NCBI GenBank assembly: GCA_947367855.1
Contig: CANBFE010000018.1
Location: 1 to 64,000, forward strand
DNA from: an uncultured Lachnospiraceae bacterium
Lineage (GTDB): Bacteria; Bacillota; Clostridia; Lachnospirales; Lachnospiraceae
Reading direction: 5' to 3'
DNA: 64,000 nucleotides
A model generated the notes under the pieces. The model saw only the letters and a list, made by a program, of their open reading frames with translations. It was not told the origin of the DNA and did no database searches. Shown here one piece after another: positions 24,101 through 31,186 of this stretch. Each line of letters opens with the position of its first letter. The stretch's first letter is position 1. Made by a program: the position numbers and the translations under genes.

Positions 24101-24276
24101 AAGGATGAAGGCATTGGTGTACCGGGGAAAGACAATGCCCCAGGAAAGCGCCTGTGGCAGAAAGTGCACATATATGCATAATAAACCATATAATTTTATA
24201 TGCTATCAGTTGTTTTTATATCTTCTATGTGTTAATATATACTGGAACCGGTTAAATTTGCAGTGCAACCTGACTG

Positions 24277-24331
24277 CAGACCGCCAGCCAGGTATTTTCT
24301 CGGAGGCATCACTGTAAATTCTGGCGGTCTG
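24277..24331 (+). other. Stem-loop after the island operon
   Basis: CAGACCGCCAG (24277-24287) and CTGGCGGTCTG (24321-24331) are perfect 11-bp arms around a 33-nt loop. It lies about 180 bp after the last operon gene. There is no T-run, so it may be a processed 3' end or part of the decayed gene that follows. Confidence 0.45.
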
Positions 24332-24339
24332 GAGTATAA

Positions 24340-24996
24340 CAGTAAAATTTCATATCAAAATATACCAGAGGAGGAGGCGGAGGTCATTCTTTCGCTGCTG
24401 TATTGCTGTAAAGAACACAAAGCTGCAATTGGAACAGCCGCAGGAGAGAGGACAGATATGACGTAATCCTGATTGATTTTGGGGAAAATTCCAAGAACTA
24501 CAAAGCGACAGAGAGCTGTAAGTGCCTGAAGATCACGGCGGAAGCAAAACCGAACATTCCCGTAATCGTTGTGGACAGAGGAAATGTGGAGGACAAGGCA
24601 TCGCTTCTGGCTCTGGACGTTACAGATCTCCTGCGGGCAGTGCCATATGAGCCGCAACCCATGGATAGGGGCAATCCGACGGAGGGCCTGGCGCTTGACA
24701 GGGCGGAGCTGGAGGAAATTCTTGGAAGGCAGTATTTTATAGAAATGGAGAAATCAAATCCGTTTTATCAACCTGCGCGAAAAAGAGGCAGCGGCGGAGG
24801 ATGCCGAAGCCAGGCGGCAGAATAGAAAATATCTTCTGACGGAAAAGCCCCGGGTACGGTTTTTGGATGAGAATGAAGGCGCTTACCGGGTCATTCAGAT
24901 ATACGAAAAGAGCTTAAAGAGGAACTGCTGTATTATATGGGCGCCATGGAATATCAGGCTAAGCGGTATCGCAGGAATTTAGGCTATCAGGATTGA
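24340..24996 (+). pseudogene. Decayed gene with several frameshifts
   Basis: Protein-like sequence jumps between frames. One frame has NIPEEEAEVILSLLYCCKEH. Another has RYDVILIDFGENSKNYKATE, PNIPVIVVDRGNVEDKASL and LALDRAELEEILGRQYFIEM. A third has LREKEAAAEDAEARRQNRKY and KPRVRFLDENEGAYRVIQIY. A last piece has KEELLYYMGAMEYQAKRYRR before a stop codon. At least three shifts are needed to join them. The VILIDF segment looks a little like a receiver-domain strand, but I cannot name the family. It is recently enough broken that the pieces are still readable. Confidence 0.6.
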
Positions 24997-25054
24997 ATGC
25001 GCACCATCCCTGGCCGGTGGGACGACTGAAAACGACATCATAAACGGTCATCAG

Positions 25055-25091
25055 AGGACTGCCGCACAATTTACCATGCGGCAGTCCTTTT
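25055..25091 (+). terminator. Rho-independent terminator
   Basis: AGGACTGCCGCA (25055-25066) and TGCGGCAGTCCT (25077-25088) are perfect 12-bp arms followed by TTTT. It separates the decayed gene from the radical-SAM transcription unit. Confidence 0.85.
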
Positions 25092-25120
25092 GATGTGTTC
25101 GACAGGAGCAAGCTGTATTT

Positions 25121-25159
25121 GTAATAATTACAAATTTACATATGAAGGCCTGCTATACT
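25121..25159 (+). promoter_or_regulatory. Island promoter element B (radical SAM gene)
   Basis: GTAATAATTAC (25121-25131) is a perfect dyad around one base, followed 20 bp after TTACAA by GCCTGC-TATACT (25148-25159). It shares its layout and the downstream TATT..TAAGGAAC sequence with element C at 29289. Confidence 0.6.
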
Positions 25160-25277
25160 ATTTTCTGTAAGGAACGCACCTTGACAGGAACTTCACAATG
25201 ACTGTCCGAAGGAGTACGGGAGAACCTTGATTGAAAATAAATGCTGCAATGAGGAAAGGAAGAGGGACGATAAACAG

Positions 25278-26354
25278 ATGAAATGTAAAATCACAGATCC
25301 CAAGTACCATTTTATCACTCTGTTCGATGACGAGACTGGAGTCTATGTCCGCAGCGGCATTATCGAAAACGGCCGCGATACCGGCGCAGACCCGTTTATG
25401 GCATCGTTTCCCCATCTCATCGATGTGGGGGTGATGGGGCATTGTATCCATGGGAAAACAGGGCTGTGCCGGAAAGCGGGAATCGGCTGCTACCAGAACG
25501 GCGCAGTGACGGAAAAGCCGAATATGACAATAGACGATTTTCGATGGATTGCGGAGCAGTGCCGGGGCAGGACAAATCAGCTTGCCCTGGGCGGGCGGGG
25601 TGACCCGGACCAACACGAACACTTTGAAGAGCTTCTTCAAATCTGCCGGGAAAACGGCCTGGTTCCCAACTTTACCACCTCCGGCTATGGACTGACACCG
25701 GAATTGGCGGCTGTCTGCAGGAAATACTGCGGGGCGGTGGCTGTGAGCTGGTACCGCAGCACATATACACACAACGCCATCCGGATGCTCCTGGATGCGG
25801 GAGTGAAGACGAACATTCATTATGTTCTGGGACAAAACAGCATTGACGAAGCCATAGAGCGCCTGGAGAGGGACGATTTTCCCAAGGGCGTCAATGCCGT
25901 TATCTTTCTCCTCCATAAACCTGCCGGACAGGGGACCCGGGAAAATGTACTTGCGCCGGAGGACCCAAGGGTGAAGCGGTTTTTTGCACAGGTAGACAGA
26001 GACCATTCTTTCAGGGTAGGTATGGATAGCTGCAATGTGCCGGGAGCCATCCGCTTTTGCAGAAACATCCTGCCCCAGTCTCTGGATACCTGCGAGGGCG
26101 GGAGATTTAGCTGCTACATCGGCGCCGACATGGTGATGTCAACCTGCAGCTTTGACCGGAAGGGGCGGTATGGGGTAGCGCTTAGGCCATGTACCATCGA
26201 AGACGCATGGAACAGCGAAGCCTTTGAACATTTCCGGAACCGTATGCGCAGCGCATGTCCGGACTGTAAAAAACGGGAGCTTTGCCTGGGCGGCTGCCCA
26301 CTGATGCCGGAAATTGTTTTCTGCAGCAGTGAACATAGAAAAATGGATCGATGA
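25278..26354 (+). CDS. Radical SAM/SPASM-like protein with atypical cysteine spacing
   Basis: A 358-residue protein. The N-terminal cluster motif reads GHCIHGKTGLC then RKAGIGCYQNG, i.e. C-X7-C-X6-C rather than the usual C-X3-C-X2-C. The barrel continues with FALGGRGDPD-like LALGGRGDPDQHEHFEELL, NFTTSGYGLT and AVSWYRSTYTHNAI. The C-terminus holds SPASM-like cysteines: DTCEGGRFSCYIG, STCSFD and CPDCKKRELCLGGCPL. SPASM proteins usually modify ribosomal peptides or carry extra 4Fe-4S clusters. ATG 25278 is chosen; a TTG at 25227 in frame is an alternative. A protein with a Ser-rich N-terminal motif follows after 15 bp and is a plausible substrate, though this is inference. Confidence 0.75.
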   Translation: MKCKITDPKYHFITLFDDETGVYVRSGIIENGRDTGADPFMASFPHLIDVGVMGHCIHGKTGLCRKAGIGCYQNGAVTEKPNMTIDDFRWIAEQCRGRTNQLALGGRGDPDQHEHFEELLQICRENGLVPNFTTSGYGLTPELAAVCRKYCGAVAVSWYRSTYTHNAIRMLLDAGVKTNIHYVLGQNSIDEAIERLERDDFPKGVNAVIFLLHKPAGQGTRENVLAPEDPRVKRFFAQVDRDHSFRVGMDSCNVPGAIRFCRNILPQSLDTCEGGRFSCYIGADMVMSTCSFDRKGRYGVALRPCTIEDAWNSEAFEHFRNRMRSACPDCKKRELCLGGCPLMPEIVFCSSEHRKMDR

Positions 26355-26369
26355 AAGGAAAAGATGCCT

Positions 26370-27083
26370 ATGAAAATCAGAACAGATTTTGTGACCAATT
26401 CCAGCAGCAGTAATTATGTCACAATAAGTATTAAAAGCCCTAAATTAACAGAAATCATGTGTGCGGCAAGGCTAAGTAAAGAAGATAGCGGTATATTGGG
26501 CTGCCGGGACAGATTAGAGATTGACGAATCAGAACAAATTGTAAAACTTGTGTGGGAAATATCGTCTATCATCTCTGACGGCGGCGAGTGGAATATGGAG
26601 GATTTGGAGCAGATGGACGAGGAGGATTTGGTGTATATCGGCTACCCGCCGGCTAGTTTAAGCGATATACCCGAAAACTTCGTCAGGCTGCTGAAAGAAG
26701 GCGGAGAATACCACCTATATCAACAGGGCTATGACCTGACAAATATTTGCAGCGCATTGGAGAAAAGCGGCGATGACATTCTTGCGGATACGGAAAGCGC
26801 TGACTGGAGTTATGAAACGGAAGGCTATGGGGAAGCCGGCCTGTTTAAATGGTTTTGGATTCTATCAAAAATGATAGCCAGAAAGGAAAATCTGGATTAC
26901 CTTCCCTCATTTGTGTACCTTTCGAGTTCTTTTCACTATGATAGGGAAAACGGGGAGTCTTTTAAAGGAGAATACTCATATGACGGAAATGAGGGGGATA
27001 TGACATATCCTTTTGAGGACGATTTTACTGAGGGGGATATGAGATATCCTGATGTGGACAATTTTACGGAGGATGAAGAGTAA
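26370..27083 (+). CDS. Protein with N-terminal KIRTDFVTNSSSS motif
   Basis: A 237-residue acidic protein of unknown function. It opens MKIRTDFVTNSSSSNYV, a motif I recognise at the N-terminus of many otherwise unrelated Clostridia proteins, where it looks like a leader or processing tag. The body is acidic and helical and ends in two similar acidic segments (EGDMTYPFEDDFTEGDMRYP). The ATG at 26364 is six bases earlier and equally possible (AAGGA five bases upstream). It follows the radical-SAM gene by 15 bp and is surely co-transcribed, so modification of the Ser/Thr/Asn-rich leader by that enzyme is an attractive but unproven idea. Confidence 0.7.
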   Translation: MKIRTDFVTNSSSSNYVTISIKSPKLTEIMCAARLSKEDSGILGCRDRLEIDESEQIVKLVWEISSIISDGGEWNMEDLEQMDEEDLVYIGYPPASLSDIPENFVRLLKEGGEYHLYQQGYDLTNICSALEKSGDDILADTESADWSYETEGYGEAGLFKWFWILSKMIARKENLDYLPSFVYLSSSFHYDRENGESFKGEYSYDGNEGDMTYPFEDDFTEGDMRYPDVDNFTEDEE

Positions 27084-27090
27084 TACAAAG

Positions 27091-27122
27091 GCATCATGTT
27101 GTTGTTCACAGCAACATGATGC
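27091..27122. terminator. Stem-loop after the TDFVTNSSSS gene
   Basis: GCATCATGTTG (27091-27101) and CAACATGATGC (27112-27122) are perfect 11-bp arms around a 10-nt loop, eight bases past the stop codon. There is no T-run, so terminator strength is uncertain. Confidence 0.5.
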
Positions 27123-27205
27123 ATACATACATTCGTGTCTTGTACAAGGACACATGGCAAAACGAAAAACCGTTTAGGCGAGGACGCCAAGGAAAGGAAA
27201 GCATA

Positions 27206-28648
27206 ATGAAAAACACGAGGAATACCAGAAAGCAGAACACAGGGATCATCACCGCCCTCCTGGCGGCAGCACTGCTCTCCGCATCCCTCACCGGCTGCGG
27301 CAAAACCGGCCAGCCGGTGGCGGCCAGTGACAGTAGCCGAAACAGCAACATCATATCTGAATTTGACCGTGACCTGTACCCCGATCTGTATCCGCCGTAC
27401 CCGTCCGTTAATGTCAATTCCATGGGCACCGGCACACCGGAGACAGAAAAGCCCGTGACCGGAACGAAACAGCCTGCAACTGAAACAGAAAAGCCCGTGA
27501 CCGGAACGAGACAGCCTGCAACTGAAACAGAAAAGCCCGTGACCGGAACGAGACAATCTGCAACTGAAACAGAAAAGCCCGTGACCGGCACGAGACAACC
27601 TGCAACTGAAACAGAAAAGCCCGTGACCGGAACGAAACAGCCTGCAACTGAAGCTGAAAAGCCCGAAAACATCGCCGAGACAGAGCCGGAACGCGACATG
27701 GCATCTCTGGAAGCTATAAAAGAGATAAGCACCCTCGTTGGGACCTGGTCCCCGGAATACCTGAAATACAGAAAATACCAGATCGAGATCGACGGGAACG
27801 AAAACCCCTACGGCCTGTCCTGGCAGTACAAACCCGCAGAAAGAAACAGGGATTACAGCCGCCTGAACAGGCTGTACGACGAATACGTGGACGCCTGCGA
27901 CTGGTCCCTGGTCTTTGATGTAGAATTTTACAAGGCTGCGTTCCCCATGCTGGCGCTGCAGTACAACAATAACGACGAACTTCTGACGGAGCACTTCCAG
28001 ACCGTCGGCGTCCGCGAAGGACGCCAGGGCTGTGAGTCCTTCAACCTGGCAGTCTATTTGGAAAACTGTGACGAGAAGATCAGGACCGCGTTCGGTGACG
28101 ATTACGAGTGCTATTATTTTTATTATATGCTGAACCAGGACACGGAAAAGAATGTTGACACAGCGAACACCGGAAAAACCTATCCGGTATGGCTTACGAT
28201 CGAACTGTCTCAATACCAGGAAGAAGAGCTCAAAGCGGTAAACAAATTCCGTGAGGAAGTCGGCGCGGCACCGCTCACCGCTGACCCGGAACTGATGGCA
28301 TTTGCGTCCTGGCGCGCATGGTACGATGTAATAAACGAGATGTATGCCCATGACTGGATGAATGAAGAAACCGATACCCTGGATGGTTATCTGGATGAGA
28401 TGGGACTCGGCTATTATGGGGAGAACACTGTAAAATCTTATGATGCCGTGCATACGCAATATCTTTCCATTGGTCAAACGGCCAATAAATATCGAAATTC
28501 CGAACCCCATTATGAAGCTATGGTAAGGGGTAACAACCTGTATTTCGGATGCTCCGACATCTATTACTCCGGCGAGCACACCATGGCGGCACAGTTTGAC
28601 CTCTTTGCCCGCGAAGCGTCCACTTCGCCTTATCTGGCGGATAAGTAA
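27206..28648 (+). CDS. CAP-domain lipoprotein with EGRQG module
   Basis: A 480-residue exported lipoprotein. The N-terminus is basic, then hydrophobic, and ends in the lipobox LSASLTGC. Five copies of the 14-residue ETEKPVTGTRQPAT unit follow as a stalk across the wall. Residues about 215-320 form a module with DWSLVFDVEFYKAAFPML, LLTEHFQTVGVREGRQG and SFNLAVYLENC, common in Clostridia surface proteins. The C-terminal 150 residues are a CAP/SCP domain (LKAVNKFREEVGAAPL, AHDWMNEE, GLGYYGENTV). CAP proteins are extracellular with varied or unknown activity. ATG 27206 has AAAGGAAAG upstream. A paralogue without lipobox lies at 29796. Confidence 0.82.
   Translation: MKNTRNTRKQNTGIITALLAAALLSASLTGCGKTGQPVAASDSSRNSNIISEFDRDLYPDLYPPYPSVNVNSMGTGTPETEKPVTGTKQPATETEKPVTGTRQPATETEKPVTGTRQSATETEKPVTGTRQPATETEKPVTGTKQPATEAEKPENIAETEPERDMASLEAIKEISTLVGTWSPEYLKYRKYQIEIDGNENPYGLSWQYKPAERNRDYSRLNRLYDEYVDACDWSLVFDVEFYKAAFPMLALQYNNNDELLTEHFQTVGVREGRQGCESFNLAVYLENCDEKIRTAFGDDYECYYFYYMLNQDTEKNVDTANTGKTYPVWLTIELSQYQEEELKAVNKFREEVGAAPLTADPELMAFASWRAWYDVINEMYAHDWMNEETDTLDGYLDEMGLGYYGENTVKSYDAVHTQYLSIGQTANKYRNSEPHYEAMVRGNNLYFGCSDIYYSGEHTMAAQFDLFAREASTSPYLADK
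27440..27649 (+). repeat. Five 42-bp tandem repeats (ETEKPVTGTRQPAT)
   Basis: Five units of 42 bp in the stalk of the CAP lipoprotein differ by only one or two bases each. The copy number is likely to vary between strains. Confidence 0.85.
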
Positions 28649-28735
28649 AAACTGCCATGCATTTACGAAATGCGAAAAACTGCACAATAAAAACAGGAGA
28701 CATGCACCCAAACAGCCCGGAAAGCGAGGAATATC

Positions 28736-28960
28736 ATGAGGAATATCATTTATGTCATTATCGACAAGGTACGAGGATACGACGACAACGACTTCTATTA
28801 TGGCTGCACAAAGAAGGACAACAGCCGCGCCTGGTATCGTTTCGGCGAGACTGTCGGCCCGTTCATCTATTGGGCCTTGCTGTTCGGAGGCGGCTTTATC
28901 GTCGGCGCCGTCATTCGAGGCGTCATCACCGGACTGCTTAGAGGTTTCGGTATCATATGA
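28736..28960 (+). CDS. Small single-span membrane protein (paralogue 1)
   Basis: A 74-residue protein with a hydrophilic N-terminus rich in Tyr/Asp (DDNDFYYGCTKKDNSRAWY) and a C-terminal span YWALLFGGGFIVGAVIRGVI. GAGGA precedes the ATG. Its span closely resembles that of the 58-residue protein at 29008, sharing LLFGGG-x-I-x-G and IRG, so the two are paralogues. It lies between the two CAP-protein genes. Function is unknown; a role in anchoring or exporting the CAP proteins is only a guess. Confidence 0.65.
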   Translation: MRNIIYVIIDKVRGYDDNDFYYGCTKKDNSRAWYRFGETVGPFIYWALLFGGGFIVGAVIRGVITGLLRGFGII

Positions 28961-29007
28961 ATCAATCCCTGAAAAGGATTGACAAAAAATAAGAAAGGAG
29001 AATCACC

Positions 29008-29184
29008 ATGCGTAAGAGATATTATTATGAGCACGATTCCGGCAAGCATTACACCGGCGCCCACGAGATCATGTATGCCATCGGCCGCGTCATGGGGTTC
29101 CTTCTGCTGTTCGGAGGCGGCGTCATCATCGGGCAGATCATCAGGGGCTTCGTCATGGCTATCCTGTACGGACCAGCCGTGTAA
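29008..29184 (+). CDS. Small single-span membrane protein (paralogue 2)
   Basis: A 58-residue protein: RKRYYYEHDSGKHYTG, then a membrane span containing GFLLLFGGGVIIGQIIRGF. AAAGGAGAATCACC precedes the ATG, which supports translation. It resembles the 74-residue protein 48 bp upstream over the whole membrane span. The gene is short enough to be missed by length cut-offs. Function is unknown. Confidence 0.65.
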   Translation: MRKRYYYEHDSGKHYTGAHEIMYAIGRVMGFLLLFGGGVIIGQIIRGFVMAILYGPAV

Positions 29185-29288
29185 CCTAACGGCAATGTCC
29201 CCTGGCAGGCATCACCTGTCGGGGGAGAGGCAGAGTGACTGGTTGGAGCAATTTTTCCCGGCGTTCGGCGTGGAATAAGAAGATATCT

Positions 29289-29327
29289 GTAATAATTACG
29301 AACGTGCTGACAAGAGCCTGCTATACT
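29289..29327 (+). promoter_or_regulatory. Island promoter element C (zinc-ribbon protein)
   Basis: GTAATAATTAC (29289-29299), then GCCTGC-TATACT (29316-29327) with 20 bp between TTACGA and the -10 box. It is the closest match to element B at 25121 and lies 80 bp before the zinc-ribbon gene, in a 222-bp gap with no other feature. Confidence 0.6.
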
Positions 29328-29406
29328 ATTCTCATAAGGAACACGGGAGAACGGATTACCGTCGGAATCCTGGAAGTTTGTCAAAAGAAAGGAGACAACG
29401 ATCATT

Positions 29407-29712
29407 ATGAGATCATATGGAACATGCCCCAAATGTAATACAGGCTTGCTGCGGCCCTCCGGCGCAGGCGGATGCAACTGCACATGTGAGCTGTGCGGCT
29501 ACCAGACCCGCCCGGAATATCTGGAAAGAGAATCCGGATCGTCCTATGGCAGCAGCAGTAGATCATCGTACAGCAGCACAAACTACACATCAGGAAATTA
29601 CGGCCAGTCCAAACCGACGCGGCATTACAGCACAGGCGGGAAAAAGAGCAGCGGTTGTGGAACGTGGATTGTTGTGATCATCATTCTGTGGTTCCTGGCG
29701 CAGTATTTCTAA
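29407..29712 (+). CDS. Zinc-ribbon protein with C-terminal membrane anchor
   Basis: A 101-residue protein. Residues 7-32 carry a zinc-ribbon pattern: CPKC near the start, then CNCTCELC. A Ser/Tyr/Gly-rich linker follows (GSSYGSSSRSSYSSTNYTSG). The C-terminus is a tail anchor, WIVVIIILWFLAQYF. AAAGGAG lies 11 bases before the ATG. The topology suggests a cytoplasmic ribbon tethered to the membrane; the binding partner is unknown. It is the first gene after promoter element C and precedes the second CAP protein by 83 bp. Confidence 0.7.
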   Translation: MRSYGTCPKCNTGLLRPSGAGGCNCTCELCGYQTRPEYLERESGSSYGSSSRSSYSSTNYTSGNYGQSKPTRHYSTGGKKSSGCGTWIVVIIILWFLAQYF

Positions 29713-29795
29713 GCAGACACACTGCGGTATGCCATTCGCAGTAAGGCAGGCAACTTAAAATCAAAAGTTAAAAATAGTTTCAGGAGGTATCCGTC

Positions 29796-30896
29796 ATGAA
29801 AAAGAATATGTTTGTTTATCCCGTATCTGTACTGTTGGCAGTGGGCCTGTTGGCAGGCGCCGCAATGCCCGTCCAGGCTGCCGGCGGCAGGACTGTTTCC
29901 GCCGCCAATCCAAAAGCCAGCCCCGAGCCTGAAGTCCTGATTGTTTCTCCGGACATGGATGCCATCGCCGGACTTGGTGAGCTCCAGGCGGGCGTCGAGG
30001 AGCCATACTACACCCACGTCGACTCCTTCGTGGTGGATGTGGAGAACGGACACAACCCTTATGATGTAGAGTGGGACTACGGCGAGCTGTATGATGCCTA
30101 CATAGAAGAGGCCGACTGGTCTTTGGTGTTCGATGCGGATTTCTATATGGAATCTTTCCCGGCTCTCGCGTTACTGTACCAATATGACGAGGCGCTTCTG
30201 TTGGAGCATTTCCAGACCGTGGGCATACACGAAGGCCGCCAGGGAAACGAGACCTTTAACGTGGCTGCCTATCAGGAGAACTGCAAAAAGGAGCTGCGCC
30301 ATGCCTTCGGCGATCATTATGAGTGCTATTATTTCTACTGGATGCTGAACCAGGATTCCCAGAAAGGCGTCAAGACATCGGGCAAAAACGATCCGCTGCA
30401 GCTCTGTGTAAAAATGACCTCCTTACAGGCAAGAGAATTTGAGAAAGTCAACGAGTACCGCGCCGAGGTAGGCATTGATCCCCTGGAATTCGACTCTGAA
30501 CTGGCAGCCATCGCCTGCTACAGGGGCTGGGTTGATATCAGCGAAGGCTATGGCGCTCATGACTGGCTGATAGATGAGGAAAACGAGGAGAGAGTCAATG
30601 CCATGATGGATATGCTCCATATGACCCGGTTAGGCGAGAATACGGTGGATTGCGGCGTGAATGGCAGCAACCAGCATATACACACCACCTTCTATATCAA
30701 CTACCGCTATTCAACAGACCATTATGAAGCCATGATAAATCCGGATTACAAATATTTCGGCTGCTCGCATATTTATTTCGGCAATAACCGCATTCCGGAG
30801 TCGAGAAGCAGAAGCGGAAGCACCTATAACAAACCAATGATGCGCGTGGAATTCGATCTGTTCACAGACGATCTCACCACTCCGGTGCATCCGTGA
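29796..30896 (+). CDS. Secreted CAP-domain protein with EGRQG module
   Basis: A 366-residue secreted protein. The signal peptide is MKKNMFVYPVSVLLAVGLLA with a likely cleavage after PVQA. The middle module (DWSLVFDADFYMESFPALAL, LLEHFQTVGIHEGRQG, ECYYFYWMLNQDSQ) closely matches that of the CAP lipoprotein at 27206. The C-terminal CAP/SCP domain reads EFEKVNEYRAEVGIDPLEFD, then GAHDWL and LGENTVDCG. It lacks the lipobox and Thr-rich stalk, so it is probably free or wall-associated. AGGAGGT precedes the ATG. A strong terminator follows the gene. The two CAP genes likely arose by local duplication. Confidence 0.82.
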   Translation: MKKNMFVYPVSVLLAVGLLAGAAMPVQAAGGRTVSAANPKASPEPEVLIVSPDMDAIAGLGELQAGVEEPYYTHVDSFVVDVENGHNPYDVEWDYGELYDAYIEEADWSLVFDADFYMESFPALALLYQYDEALLLEHFQTVGIHEGRQGNETFNVAAYQENCKKELRHAFGDHYECYYFYWMLNQDSQKGVKTSGKNDPLQLCVKMTSLQAREFEKVNEYRAEVGIDPLEFDSELAAIACYRGWVDISEGYGAHDWLIDEENEERVNAMMDMLHMTRLGENTVDCGVNGSNQHIHTTFYINYRYSTDHYEAMINPDYKYFGCSHIYFGNNRIPESRSRSGSTYNKPMMRVEFDLFTDDLTTPVHP

Positions 30897-30926
30897 TCTG
30901 TTCTGGGAATTTGTTAAGGTGAGATA

Positions 30927-30963
30927 CGCCCAGTCCGGCTGACTGCCGGACTGGGCGGGTTTT
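30927..30963 (+). terminator. Strong Rho-independent terminator
   Basis: CGCCCAGTCCGGC (30927-30939) and GCCGGACTGGGCG (30945-30957) are perfect 13-bp arms with a 5-nt loop, followed by GGTTTT. It ends the CAP-protein transcript and marks the right edge of the accessory island. Confidence 0.9.
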
Positions 30964-31186
30964 AGCCGGGCAGTTCTACCTAATTTTATCCCATAAGGTT
31001 TATCAGTGTTACTCCAAAAGTTTACAGGACAGCGATGGGGTAACGGCAGACGGATTTATCCTGTTCCATATGATATTTTCCATTGAATTTCCCCCGGGTT
31101 TTATGCTATGATGTTGGGTACAGAAGAGTTTTTGGCCCTGGCATCATGGGATAGCAGCAGTCAAACAAAAACCGGGGAGGTACAAA

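Noticed and set aside
27440..27649. A possible CRISPR array from 42-bp regular repeats
   Set aside because: The repeats are contiguous, without spacers, and encode an in-frame protein stalk.
26936..28711. A 591-codon open frame on the minus strand, opposite the TDFVTNSSSS and CAP lipoprotein genes
   Set aside because: It is the shadow of repetitive, GC-biased coding sequence; the plus-strand frames have ribosome sites, a lipobox and family signatures.
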